Below are positions 12,301 through 37,864 of a stretch of DNA of 38,171 nucleotides, piece after piece. The notes under the pieces were generated by a model. The model did not search any database, was not told where the DNA came from, and worked only from the letters and a program-made list of their open reading frames with translations. The stretch is from NCBI RefSeq assembly GCF_000485595.1, contig NW_014577191.1:415489-453659 (forward strand), read 5' to 3'. The position numbers were made by a program, and so were the translations under genes. Origin of the DNA: Priapulus caudatus (taxonomy: Eukaryota > Priapulida > Priapulimorpha > Priapulimorphida > Priapulidae). Each line of letters opens with the position of its first letter. Within the stretch, counting starts at the first letter, position 1.

Positions 12301-14246
12301 TAACTATAGCAGCTGGTTCTCCGACGTTCATCTGGTATAACTATACCGCAGTAGTGTCATCTTGATAACATATTAGCTTAGTGCGTGTTCATCTTGGTAT
12401 AATATAGCACCGCTGCGTCTCATTGGATAATATAGCAGTGGCTGCCATCTGGTACAACTATAGCAGTCCGGTTCATCTGCGTATAACTATAGCAGATCGG
12501 TGTCATCTGGTATAACTATATCAGTGGTGCCATCTGGTATAACTATAGCAGTGGTGTCAATGGTATGATGGCTGCAACTGTAACCGTCTATATATCTGTT
12601 CGGTCGATCGGGTATATTTCGGCTGCAGAGACATGACTGAGATTCGCAGCAGTCGTTTTCCTTTGGCGGCACAAAGTTCTGTCGGCCTGTTTCGCCGCCA
12701 ACTACGACGCAGACTGCAAATTTCCACACGTAATCTATAGTTGCTCTCTCTCTCTCTCTCCCCTTCTCCCTCTGAAAACTGACGTCTACGTCTCGCTCGC
12801 TCTCTCTCGCTTCACAGGAGCCGCACATCCAGCAGCTGAAGGTGCTCGTCGACGAGGTGCAACAGCAGTTCCTGCTCGCGACGATACGCAGTTACCTGAA
12901 GCTGTACACGACGATGCCGATCGTAAAGCTCGCCGCGTTCCTCGACATGAGCGAGGACGAGCTGCGCACCTACCTGCTCTGCTTCAAGGTGAGCGTGCGG
13001 AGGGCACGAGGATGCGGGCGACGATGCGGGTCTGTGTGTAACACGTGTGGGTCGGTGGGGGGATGGAGTGAGTGTGTAGTGTGGGTGGGTAGAGTGGGTG
13101 GGGAGAGTGAATGGCGTAGAGTGGGTGGGCAGAATGAGTGCATAGAGTGGCTGTGTAGAGTAAGTGTATATAGTTGGTAGAGTGCGTAGGGAGGGTGGAG
13201 TGGGTCGTGCAGAAAGTGGGTGGGTGGGGGGGGGTAGGTATAAAAACAAGCTGATGTATGCTATTATTATAGAGTGATTGATGTCGTCGTCTGCTGTGGT
13301 GCGTGAAGCTTGTAAATTTCTAATAATGAAGTAATGTTGAGTGTATGCTTCTGTAGCTCTGCTGTTGGCGGCCATGATGACTGGAAGCATTAATCAGGTT
13401 TTTATTTTCTTCCTCCATATTCAGCATAAGATGAAGAATCTGGTGTGGATAAAGGGTACGAGCGGGCTGGAGGGAGAGTTCCACTCGGCCTCCGAAGTCG
13501 ACTTCTACATTGACAAGGTGTGTTTGACATTCAGGAAGATTTAGACATTGCTGTGAGCAATCTCACAATGCTTGGAAATGTGAGCTTGATCCCTGGGTTG
13601 TCTCTAAGGGGGAAAGATGCACTGCACTACCCCGTTTAGTGTTATAAGCCAATTATTTAATGCCGTCTAGCTGTAAACTTAGCTGTAAAATTACAATTCA
13701 ATACAGTGCCATGTAGGCAGTGATGTAGCAGAAATGCAGGGTCGTAAGACATCGCTTAAAAATTCAAATCGGAGTACAAGTACAAGTACACAAGATTATG
13801 CACAATCTAAAGTAAAGATCATCTTTTTTGCAGTATCATTGAAGTAGGCCTATTATCAGGATTTGAGCGTGACACAGTTATTTATTATCTTAAATATAGT
13901 TGTATGTATGCCAGCAAGTGACAGTAGCAGCAGTTCGACGTATACTAACTGAAAGACGGATTTATTTTAATTGCAGAACATGATTCACATTGCCGACACT
14001 AAGGTGGCTCGTCGCTATGGTGACTTCTTTGTTCGACAGATCTTAAAGTTTGAGGAGGTAGGTGTTTCCCTTCACGTTCCCTCACTGAACCTTCTTGCAT
14101 AAAAAATAATCGGAGTATACTGTGTGTACAACAGGGTTATCAACAAATGTGATTCCTACAGATATTATTACAGTGAAATTTACTAGTAATTCTTATCTCT
14201 CCTTTCTTTTCAGCTGAATCGAAATTTGCACATGCTTAACCAATAG
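220..14246 (+). CDS. EIF3L: Eukaryotic translation initiation factor 3 subunit L (5' partial, 15 coding exons)
   Basis: eIF3L is a subunit of the eIF3 complex, which binds the 40S ribosome in the cytosol and promotes initiator-tRNA and mRNA recruitment. Fifteen exons with GT-AG borders and compatible phases join into 535 codons plus stop, against about 564 residues in the human protein. Near-identity to the family is visible in blocks such as [127 protein letters not shown] and [14 protein letters not shown]. The C-terminal half forms the PCI domain (known of the family). The first coding exon, with the start codon and roughly 15-25 residues, lies left of the window: no spliceable ATG exon is visible in 1-219. 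One exon (10231-10330) sits in a region assembled twice. The joined frame is open throughout when that copy is used. MGST1 follows on the same strand. Confidence 0.95.
663..776 (+). CDS. EIF3L: EIF3L coding exon B
   Basis: Follows acceptor ttcag and reads (R)[19 protein letters not shown] ... YEISNAYEN, ending AACAG before gtatac in phase 2. It corresponds to human YEQQTYQVIPEVIKNFIQYF...YEIQDIYENS. Confidence 0.92.
1108..1187 (+). CDS. EIF3L: EIF3L coding exon C
   Basis: Follows acceptor tttttcag and reads (S)[16 protein letters not shown] ... IAPIVND, ending before gtgagt with one base of a split Asp codon. The motif FFKNxPWP is shared with human eIF3L. Confidence 0.93.
1461..1592 (+). CDS. 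EIF3L: EIF3L coding exon D
   Basis: Follows acceptor tttttttcag. It carries the highly conserved block [15 protein letters not shown] ... [16 protein letters not shown]. The donor is GTTAGT at 1593; this choice gives phase 1 and joins to the next exon as L-S-A-S-E-G-P. Confidence 0.92.
1992..2078 (+). repeat. 29-bp direct repeat, 3 copies, ahead of an EIF3L acceptor
   Basis: The unit starting CTTGGTTGTTCCTGGTGTGT occurs at 1992-2020, 2021-2049 and 2050-2078 with essentially no differences. It ends 19 bases before the acceptor at 2096-2097. It is intronic. Confidence 0.9.
2098..2174 (+). CDS. EIF3L: EIF3L coding exon E
   Basis: Follows acceptor gatttccag and reads (S)[18 protein letters not shown] ... 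EFIYQ, ending before gtaggt in phase 0. [11 protein letters not shown] is a family signature. Confidence 0.93.
2408..2488 (+). CDS. EIF3L: EIF3L coding exon F
   Basis: Follows acceptor ctgttttag. It encodes 27 residues, [20 protein letters not shown] ... RRNPK, in phase 0 at both ends. The donor is gtaggc. Confidence 0.93.
2576..3150 (+). repeat. AGCTC-hairpin / CCGTCCGTC interspersed repeat in EIF3L intron
   Basis: The left end is TTTTTAGCTCATCTGACATA, folding against GTCAGATGCAGCT, followed by runs of GTGCGTGCG and CCGTCCGTCCGT and then GTCAACAGTTGGGCACAAAT. A related element in the opposite orientation lies near 30230-30464 with the same outer AGCTC end and GACGGACGG run. The right edge is uncertain. 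From memory, such AGCTCACCTGA/CCGTCCGTC elements are common in marine invertebrates; I cannot confirm the family. Confidence 0.55.
3721..4545. mobile_element. 811-bp foldback (long inverted repeat) DNA element with 7-bp target duplication
   Basis: The element spans 3728-4538. Its ends, CAGGAGTAGATAATAGGG and the reverse complement, continue as inverted arms of about 365 bp each (left to about 4093, right from about 4164) around a short spacer containing a duplicated TGCTGTAGCCTGTA. The arms differ at scattered positions and by small indels. TACCTAT stands directly outside both ends (3721-3727 and 4539-4545) and reads as a target-site duplication. No transposase is encoded; ORFs on both strands are mirror images produced by the palindrome. 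The 7-bp duplication is near the 8-bp hAT size, but the superfamily is not established. It lies in an EIF3L intron. Confidence 0.85.
4802..4892 (+). CDS. EIF3L: EIF3L coding exon G
   Basis: Follows acceptor tttttag and reads [19 protein letters not shown] ... LEVYTSGG, ending before gtaaga with one base of a split Gly codon. The block is almost identical to human eIF3L. Confidence 0.95.
4893..5534 (+). other. EIF3L intron, no further feature seen
   Basis: AT-rich intron of about 640 bp between exons G and H. I see no repeat longer than simple tracts, no RNA gene and no coding match. Confidence 0.7.
5535..5689 (+). CDS. EIF3L: EIF3L coding exon H
   Basis: Follows acceptor tgttttag and reads (G)[19 protein letters not shown] ... 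[10 protein letters not shown], ending before gtaggc in phase 0. It contains the family block [20 protein letters not shown]. Confidence 0.95.
6013..6115 (+). repeat. CAGGGTGCGAAATTAATG interspersed repeat, copy 1
   Basis: Starts CAGGGTGCGAAATTAATGCG and continues with GGAGTCAAATACTCCCTGAT and further CTCCCT blocks. An opposite-strand copy lies at about 37865-37988. The end sequence resembles the terminus of a hAT-type non-autonomous element; no target duplication was identified, so the class is inferred. Confidence 0.6.
6213..6386 (+). CDS. EIF3L: EIF3L coding exon I
   Basis: Follows acceptor ttgttgcag. It encodes 58 codons starting [20 protein letters not shown], then [10 protein letters not shown] and LLYIQRTK, in phase 0 at both ends. 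The donor is gtatga. It aligns with human [21 protein letters not shown]...IQRTK. Confidence 0.95.
6737..6870 (+). CDS. EIF3L: EIF3L coding exon J
   Basis: The acceptor is gccgaag after a T/C/G-mixed tract, weaker than its neighbours. The exon reads [45 protein letters not shown] and ends GG before gtaaga. The split Gly codon is completed by the A of the exon at 10231. MRIDES and [10 protein letters not shown] are family signatures. Confidence 0.92.
6892..7106 (+). mobile_element. TA-flanked MITE, copy 1 (211 bp)
   Basis: The element at 6894-7104 has terminal inverted repeats CTGTATACACTGTATATTTT and (reverse complement of the right end) CTGTATATGCCATATTTTTT, and is flanked by TA on both sides. 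A near-full match in reverse orientation is at 19748-19957. TA target duplication with short inverted ends suggests a Tc1/mariner-type MITE; no coding capacity. Confidence 0.8.
7228..10175 (+). repeat. 27-bp satellite array, left block
   Basis: The unit contains GGTGTCATCTGGTATAAC and TATAGCAGT, with an ATAACT/ACAACT variant. The first part, 7228-7490, is regular. From about 7970 onward most units carry one-base insertions or deletions, a pattern typical of unpolished single-molecule reads rather than natural divergence. An interruption at 7490-7970 holds a noisy second copy of sequence from 6970-7260. The array lies in the EIF3L intron between exons J and K. Because 27 is divisible by three it gives long but meaningless open frames (SSGITIAVV repeats). 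Confidence 0.92.
7640..7990 (+). repeat. Noisy duplicate of 6970-7260 (assembly copy)
   Basis: Runs such as TAGGGCTTC, GAGGCTGATTGG, GCGGGGGGTGATTGTAA and CAACTATGGCACT recur in the same order as at 7000-7260 but with many small indels, and the satellite restarts after it. Best read as a second rendering of the same locus. Confidence 0.6.
10231..10330 (+). CDS. EIF3L: EIF3L coding exon K (intact copy)
   Basis: Follows acceptor ctcgctgcag and reads (G)[33 protein letters not shown], ending before gtaaat in phase 0. It aligns with human GDPQVYEELFSYSCPKFLSPVVPNYDNVHPNYHK. A second, indel-bearing copy lies at 12629-12729 beyond the N gap. Confidence 0.9.
10388..10620 (+). repeat. CT-rich microsatellite tract
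   Basis: Imperfect (CT)n with CCCTCTCC interruptions inside the intron after exon K. A much shorter CT tract occupies the equivalent place after the second exon copy (12744-12772). Confidence 0.85.
10640..10663 (+). pseudogene. Truncated duplicate of EIF3L exon L start (assembly copy)
   Basis: After acceptor gttttgcag the sequence encodes EPHIQQLK, identical to the first eight codons of the exon at 12818, then runs straight into (CT)n and the N gap. Probably the end of a contig extended into low-quality sequence rather than a real exon. Confidence 0.75.
10664..10877 (+). repeat. CT microsatellite abutting the assembly gap
   Basis: Long (CT)n with CCCTCT runs ends in C7 right at the gap. Confidence 0.85.
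10878..10902. other. Assembly gap of 25 N
   Basis: Exactly 25 N, the same length as the gap at 24971-24995. A fixed small size suggests a placeholder. Sequence on both sides is partly duplicated. Confidence 0.98.
10903..12565 (+). repeat. 27-bp satellite array, right block
   Basis: Same unit as the array at 7228-10175, densely broken by one-base indels. It leads into a noisy copy of the exon K region exactly as the left block leads into the intact copy, so both blocks probably represent one array. Confidence 0.9.
12629..12729 (+). pseudogene. Degraded duplicate of EIF3L exon K (likely assembly copy)
   Basis: Matches 10231-10330 from AGACATGACTGAGATT to TTTCCACA, including the flanking acceptor (gctgcag) and intron (gtaatctatagttg), but has several one- and two-base insertions or deletions that destroy the frame. 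Since the correct exon exists upstream, this should not be used in the gene model. Confidence 0.8.
12818..12988 (+). CDS. EIF3L: EIF3L coding exon L (PCI domain)
   Basis: Follows acceptor gcttcacag. It encodes 57 codons: [17 protein letters not shown], then [20 protein letters not shown] and YLLCFK, in phase 0 at both ends. The donor is gtgagc. It matches human EPFLQQLKVFSDEVQQQ...[22 protein letters not shown]. The whole exon is strongly GC-biased at third positions. Confidence 0.94.
13010..13240 (+). repeat. GT/GGGTGG-rich intronic tract
   Basis: Degenerate repeats of AGAGTGGGTGG-type units follow the exon L donor and end in TGGGTGGGTGGGGGGGGGT. Simple-sequence expansion with no sign of coding. 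Confidence 0.65.
13425..13517 (+). CDS. EIF3L: EIF3L coding exon M (PCI domain)
   Basis: Follows acceptor atattcag. It encodes 31 codons, [19 protein letters not shown] then [11 protein letters not shown], in phase 0. The donor is gtgtgt. Aligns with human [31 protein letters not shown]. Confidence 0.95.
13977..14057 (+). CDS. EIF3L: EIF3L coding exon N (PCI domain end)
   Basis: Follows acceptor taattgcag. It encodes 27 codons, [20 protein letters not shown] then QILKFEE, in phase 0. The donor is gtaggt. It closely matches human [27 protein letters not shown]. Confidence 0.95.
14214..14246 (+). CDS. EIF3L: EIF3L terminal coding exon
   Basis: Follows acceptor ttcttttcag. It encodes [10 protein letters not shown] and a TAG stop at 14244-14246, parallel to the short human tail LNRTLKKMGQRP. 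Confidence 0.93.
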   Translation: MNRNLHMLNQ

Positions 14247-14885
14247 AAACAGAGAGTGGGATTACGTCCGAGGAGAGCAAGCAATGGACAATAGCCATGC
14301 TAGGAGAAGGAGCTTGGAGTTTAGAAACCTAGCATGGTAGATCTACCTGCACAGTATCACATGGTCAAACCATCATCATTGAGTTGCTACCATTTAGATA
14401 GTGACAGACGTTTATGTATTAAACTGGGGACTGGTTGAATTTTTTTATGCATACCAATTTCTTATATTATGTGAACCGTTTTTTTTTCCTGTTTGAATCT
14501 GTTACGCTGGGGTTGGCTGGTGTAATGCTCAACTTTAAATGTGACATTTAATTGTGCGTATGGAAAATTGTAGGTAAACACATGCTTATATAAAAGCTTC
14601 GTGCAAGAGAAATTTTATTCTTAAGTTGATTCATCAGTGACAGTCCCCCTATCTCACGGATTTCACTTATCATGTAAGCATAACCTTTGACCTTTGGTTA
14701 CAATTGGTGTCAGTTTGACGCTCTTAACTATAAACCTTATAGTGTGATTGTATTGAATCGAGCAGGGACTACACGTAGAGACATCGTACGGTAACAGTAA
14801 TGTGCCATACCTGACTATACACATATATGACTTGGACCTGCACGTAATCTGTATTAATAAAAAAATGTTGCTGTAATTGTGTTGC
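14247..14885 (+). promoter_or_regulatory. EIF3L 3' UTR with polyadenylation signal
   Basis: AATAAA at 14856-14861 is followed within about 20-40 bases by a GT/T-rich stretch (GTGTTGCTTTTTTGTGTTG), the usual animal 3'-end arrangement. This implies a 3' UTR of about 620-640 bases. No transcript evidence is available. Confidence 0.65.
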
Positions 14886-15427
14886 TTTTTTGTGTTGATT
14901 TTTTTCGCTTAATACCGAGCATGCGTGCACATACATCTGAGCCTATATTACAGTATAGGAACATTCTAGAGACAGGGCATTTTATCAGTGAGATTTTGGG
15001 ATAGCCATTTTTCTCTTGAGAGAGCCTCTGCTATAGCATGAACATAAATATATAAATATATATTGGTGATAATGATGCTGAAGGTGGCGACGGTGGTGTC
15101 GTTGTTGCTGGTCGTGTTCGTGGTAAATGACGTATATGGTCTGTGACTATTAGGTACAGCGGGACACGATATCGCAAAGTCATGTTTTTGTATGATAAAT
15201 ATTTATATAGCAACCCCTTCCTTCCGTTTTAATCGATATCAAGAGTAGATAATAACACATGCCCTACTTGTGTCGATATGCAGCCTGCGTATGCACGAGA
15301 ACGGGTTCTGGCTGGCTTATACTGACGTGGGAAGCAAAGGTCAGTGGGCTAAGCATATAGGCGGCATACCGATTCCCGTACACGTATCCGCACGCACTCT
15401 CGCAGAACCGCTAGCAACCGAAGCGCA
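14886..15427. other. EIF3L-MGST1 intergenic region and presumed MGST1 promoter / 5' UTR
   Basis: About 540 bases with no recognised coding sequence. It contains an AT-rich patch (15047-15064). The part from 15270 is less AT-rich and leads into the MGST1 start. I see no TATA box placed well enough to call. Confidence 0.4.
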
Positions 15428-15553
15428 ATGGCGGACAACCTATTCAGCTTAGATAACGATGTATTCGCTAACTTCACTTTCTACGCGGCTTTCATCGTCT
15501 GGAAGATGTGCATGGTTTCTGTGGTGACTGCCATAACGAGGTTTAAGAAAATG
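15428..15553 (+). CDS. MGST1: MGST1 coding exon 1
   Basis: MADNLFSLDNDVFANFTFYA to TAITRFKKM, 42 codons ending in phase 0 before gtacgt. It holds the first membrane segment and the basic RFKKM end that begins the cytosolic loop. Confidence 0.93.
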
Positions 15554-16132
15554 GTACGTGTCCTGTGTCGCTGCGTAGCAGCGGTCGTGCGTTATTCGTT
15601 CACGTCAGGGAAATATGACCCGTGCTTATTTAGGTATAATTCATATATACATTCTGCCAAACATCGTTATCATGACAACTAATATCATTACGACAAGTTT
15701 GCGTGCGATGAACTATGTATACAGAACCCTAGACGGTTAGGTAAGAGCAACGAGGAACCTAGTAATCGTATATATTGCAATAGAATTTTACTTTCAAGTG
15801 TTACTACAGCTAGGCTCAGCGTTTGGTTTATGCATGCAGGCGTTTTCCTCCGCGGAGGACTGCAAGTCTGACCCTTCCGGCAAGCTAAAGCCGATCTTGA
15901 ATGATGAAGATGTGGAGCGAGTAAAAAGGTAAGCGCGATATGCTGCGGCGTTTGTCTGCATTATGTTATTAGTTAGTTATGCCCGTCCCCTAACTCTCTC
16001 TCTCGCGCGCGCGCACGCTCTTTCTCCCCCCCTCTCTCTCTACCTCGCGCGCGCTTTCTCTCTCTCGCTCTGTTTGTCTTTCTCTCATTCTCGCTCCCTA
16101 TCTGTTTATTTATCTAGCTCGCGCTCTGTCTC

Positions 16133-16177
<45 letters not shown>

Positions 16178-16541
16178 TGTCTGTTCGTTCGTCCGTGCGT
16201 CCTGTCTGTATACATATTCAATAATTATGTATGATTCTCTTCATCCATCTTCCCCTCTCCCTCCCTTAATTGCTACCACTTCCTTCTGCTTCAGAGTGCA
16301 CATGAACGACTTGGAGAACATCGTCCCCTTCGTGCTGCTGGGGTTCCTGTACGTCGGCACCGCCCCGTGCGTCGTCCTCGCCACGTGGCATTTCCGCGTG
16401 TTCGTCGTCGCACGCTTCCTGCACACGATTTTTTACAAACACGCCTTCAGACAGCCCCTGCGCGCCATCTCGTGGGTGATTGGCTTCCTCGTCAACATCT
16501 CTATGTTCGTGCAGATCATGTACACGGTGTGCACGTTATAG
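15428..16541 (+). CDS. MGST1: Microsomal glutathione S-transferase 1 (complete, 3 coding exons)
   Basis: MGST1 is a trimeric MAPEG-family membrane enzyme of the ER and outer mitochondrial membrane. It conjugates glutathione to electrophiles and reduces lipid hydroperoxides. Exons 15428-15553, 15840-15928 and 16295-16541 join to 153 codons plus TAG, close to the human 155. Four hydrophobic segments fit the family: about residues 12-34 (FTFYAAFIVWKMCMVSVVTA), 78-98 (IVPFVLLGFLYVGTAPCVVL), 101-118 and 125-148. The strongest signature is RVHMNDLENIVPF (human RAHLNDLENIIPF), followed by HFRVFVVARFLHTIFY (human HFRLFVGARIYHTIAY). The start ATG has G at -3 and G at +4. All borders are GT-AG with matching phases. 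It lies 567 bases after the probable EIF3L poly(A) signal on the same strand and converges on INPP4. Confidence 0.95.
15840..15928 (+). CDS. MGST1: MGST1 coding exon 2
   Basis: Follows acceptor gcatgcag and reads AFSSAEDCKSDPSGKLKP, ILNDEDVERVK, ending in phase 2 before gtaagc. It encodes the hydrophilic loop between the first two membrane segments. The upstream acceptor lacks a long pyrimidine tract. Confidence 0.92.
15990..16190 (+). repeat. CT/GC and TA microsatellites in MGST1 intron 2
   Basis: CTCTCTCTCGCGCGCGCG and related tracts run into a (TA)n stretch at about 16138-16174. Confidence 0.85.
16295..16541 (+). CDS. MGST1: MGST1 coding exon 3
   Basis: Follows acceptor tgcttcag and reads (R)VHMNDLENIVPF ... 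MFVQIMYTVCTL stop. It carries membrane segments 2-4 and the conserved Asn-Asp-Leu-Glu-Asn motif and Arg residues of the glutathione site region. Confidence 0.95.
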
Positions 16542-17005
16542 GAGCTGCTGCGAAGTTAGTGGGAGATGGATAGATAGGATTGTAGATTGTTCCGTGCTAT
16601 TTCAAACTATTCCCGTCCGCCATGATTCATATAGCTAGACCTTTACTTGAACATAGACCTTGTATCTAGACCTTACTTGTACACGCTGTGTAGGCCGTAC
16701 GTAAGCTGCTGGATAGAGATGGGGGGTGGCTAGATAGGATGGAAGCTAGATGAATAATAATGAAAATTTTCTTGCTATTCCTGGTTAAGATTTCCAGCTC
16801 ATTCATGTTCTCTTGGCGCGGTTCGTTTAGCCTGTGACGAGGGAAGTAGGGACATAATCCCTTCCTAGGGTTTTCTGGTCATCATGTTCGTCTAGTGACA
16901 CACGCTGGGATTTCTGTACTCTCATGACCGTAGTGTACGTAGCACCGAAGTTCATATCAAAAAATTTATATCAAAGTACACGTCTCATGTATGAAATAGA
17001 AACGA

Positions 17006-17011
17006 AATAAA
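17006..17011 (+). promoter_or_regulatory. Candidate MGST1 polyadenylation signal
   Basis: AATAAA lies 465 bases after the MGST1 stop, in AT-rich sequence. A reverse-strand AATAAA (TTTATT on the + strand) lies at 17048-17053 and could serve the converging gene, although that would give INPP4 a 1.7-kb 3' UTR. Confidence 0.4.
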
Positions 17012-17191
17012 TTACTAGAATGTTTACCAACAAAAGCACACTGCGCATTTATTTACAGCATATCTTACGTATACTATACAAACGGATAACAGACAGCTGA
17101 TTTGGATTGCATATTAATACGGGTGGATGAATATATTCTGTAGAAATGGAAATACGTACACATATAGGATGTTGTTACTGACTATTTCTTT

Positions 17192-17265
17192 GGTTACATC
17201 TTGGAGTAATCATTCTGACTGATGATTCAGATGATTCAGTCAGAATGATTACTCCAAGGTTACAT
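17192..17265. repeat. 58-bp near-perfect hairpin flanked by 8-bp direct repeats
   Basis: Arms 17200-17222 and 17236-17258 are perfect 23-base inverted copies (outer end CTTGGAGTAATC) around a 13-base loop TGATTCAGATGAT. GGTTACAT stands at 17192-17199 and again at 17258-17265, overlapping the last arm base. This looks like a tiny inverted-repeat insertion with an 8-bp target duplication, or a snap-back replication product. It lies between the convergent MGST1 and INPP4 genes. Confidence 0.85.
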
Positions 17266-17334
17266 TCGACTTCGGGGACGGGACGTACGTAAGCACTGAC
17301 ACTAGGTATGAAATTTACTGCAGGCTGTGTGTTA

Positions 17335-17358
17335 TCACATATATATATATATTATATG

Positions 17359-17413
<55 letters not shown>

Positions 17414-17415
17414 AC
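17335..17415. repeat. (AT)n microsatellite
   Basis: Alternating TA/AT tract with small interruptions (ATATTATATGTTATAT). Potential cruciform-forming sequence between the convergent genes. Confidence 0.9.
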
Positions 17416-17869
17416 TCCGTACACATAACAACAGTTGCTACATGTCATACACCTTGCCGAAACAAACAACAATGGTAATGATAATAATCACAATTAACAT
17501 AATAATAATGATAATAATAATATAATACTTATACATACATCAATAAGCATAGATAAAAAATTAGAAGCGTGCACACAAAAATATTTCCACCCACCGGCCG
17601 ATAGCCAGTGTACTGGTTGTGACTAGAAAGGGAGAAATGTGGTCGATAGCGAATTCGAATGCTTCTCACGGGAAATGTGCCCTACGTTGTGCCGAACAAT
17701 CTTACACATACTCGGAGTGCACTTAAGATGCATTCACCCCACCCTCAATTTCATACTGTACGCAATCAAGCCTAGTCACACTGCTGCGATCACACAGGCA
17801 GTAGAACCTCACGAGTGATCATGAACATATACATATTCGAGGCATAGAGCATGATCACATTACGATACA

Positions 17870-18010
17870 TTCATGGGCATAAATCCCGGGGGGGATGGGG
17901 GGATGCATCCCCCCCCGCTCTTGAAGGAGGGGGGGATGGCCTGTACAAATATCCCCCCCTGAGATTCAAAAAAAAACTCCTTTCTCCGTGCCCCACTTGA
18001 AAGTTCAGCT
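17870..18010. repeat. G-run/C-run interspersed element
   Basis: Contains GGGCATAAATCCCGGGGGGG, a perfect 18-bp palindrome of six G, ATGCAT and six C (17897-17914), a second run of seven G before ATGGCC, and ATCCCCCCCT. G and C tracts of 6-8 can pair with each other or form G-quadruplexes. Boundaries are approximate; I recall similar CCCGGGGGGGAT repeats from other animal genomes but cannot verify it. Confidence 0.6.
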
Positions 18011-18731
18011 AATTATGCCATCTGAGGGGGTCTAATTTCAAACGCGCCGCTTCGTCGATAATGACCCAGAGTAATTCTCCCGTTGAAAATCACAGCTAAT
18101 ATAATATCCTACGCGACCTTTGCACAGAATCTTCACCTCGGAGCGAGAGCTTACGGTGAGCTTACTAATAGTTGCGTCTCGCGACTAGTACAAATGCGTA
18201 ATACTGCCCGCGAGAGACACGCACGCAGCACTCGCGCTCAGACGAAAGCACGTTCCAGAGCGCAGACGCCAGACCGCCCCGTCTCCGCGAACGCCCACGT
18301 GCCGCTCCGTGACCTCTCTCGCATGATAATGCGAAACCCGACGTATGACAGGAACTTCGCGTGTCGACCTCCGCCGCTGCCGCCGCCGTTGCCGGCATAC
18401 GGAAACAAGTAGCGGTGCATGACGTCTGCGGCTGGAGCGCCGTAACTGCCCTGGCTGGCAAAATAACACGCAAACAAAAAAACAAGTGACAGTAACGACT
18501 GCGGCGGCAGCGCCACCAACTGGCGAAAATAAAATGCAAACCAAAAGAACAGCAAGCAAGTGGCGGCCGCCGTGCGTCCTTGAAAATGCGCACACGTAGA
18601 AACGGAGTACTCTGCGCGCTTAGCAGTAGCCACCATCGCCGTCAGAGTGGGCGACCGCGCCGGGTCAGCGGTGGACGGCTGCCCGGGGTCGGCAGTGGGT
18701 GGGGCGCCCGCACCGGGGTCGGTCTGCCCGT
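18011..18731 (-). other. GC-rich region downstream of the INPP4 stop (probable 3' UTR)
   Basis: About 720 bases with overlapping open frames on both strands (up to about 195 codons) but no recognisable protein. The reverse-strand frames sit directly after the INPP4 stop, so 3' UTR is the likely identity. Confidence 0.45.
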
Positions 18732-37448
<18,717 letters not shown>

Positions 37449-37457
37449 TGCAGCAGC

Positions 37458-37864
37458 CTAAAGTAAAGCAGATTGATAGCTAGGACATCAAAAATATTGT
37501 TTTTAAGCCTGAACGTCAAACTATAATTTTAAGGATACAGTCTAGCTTTTATGAGAAATTCTATCGATTTCTCATTTTCATTCGTATTCAATGGTTAACA
37601 CTAGGTGCCACCTCTGTACATACTTATACTTATTTCTCAATATAACAATGCATGTGAGCTTTCACATCGTTTTGATTGCCCGCGTACATGTGTAGTGAGC
37701 CGTGGCTGATGTCACTGGTGACGTCAGACACATGGTACAACCAGCCTTTTCACCAATGACGCGTGTGCTTATTTTGAAGATTCATGTGGTTGCACGTCTG
37801 CCAAATTGTCTTTGGACATTTGCTGAAAAAAATACGGCAATTCCGCGAGGTCATGCTCTGGAAC
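37458..37864 (-). promoter_or_regulatory. Upstream region of INPP4 with a consensus CRE word
   Basis: No coding match. A perfect palindromic TGACGTCA (cAMP response element consensus) lies at 37719-37726, about 270 bases above the first coding exon. If the 5' UTR is spliced, the true promoter may be further away, so function is unproven. Confidence 0.25.

Noticed and set aside
7228-12565. CRISPR-like array
   Set aside because: Units are contiguous with no unique spacers, and the context is a eukaryotic intron.
15270-15452. 60-codon frame just above MGST1
   Set aside because: Overlaps the MGST1 start in another frame and has no homology; probably 5' UTR or promoter.
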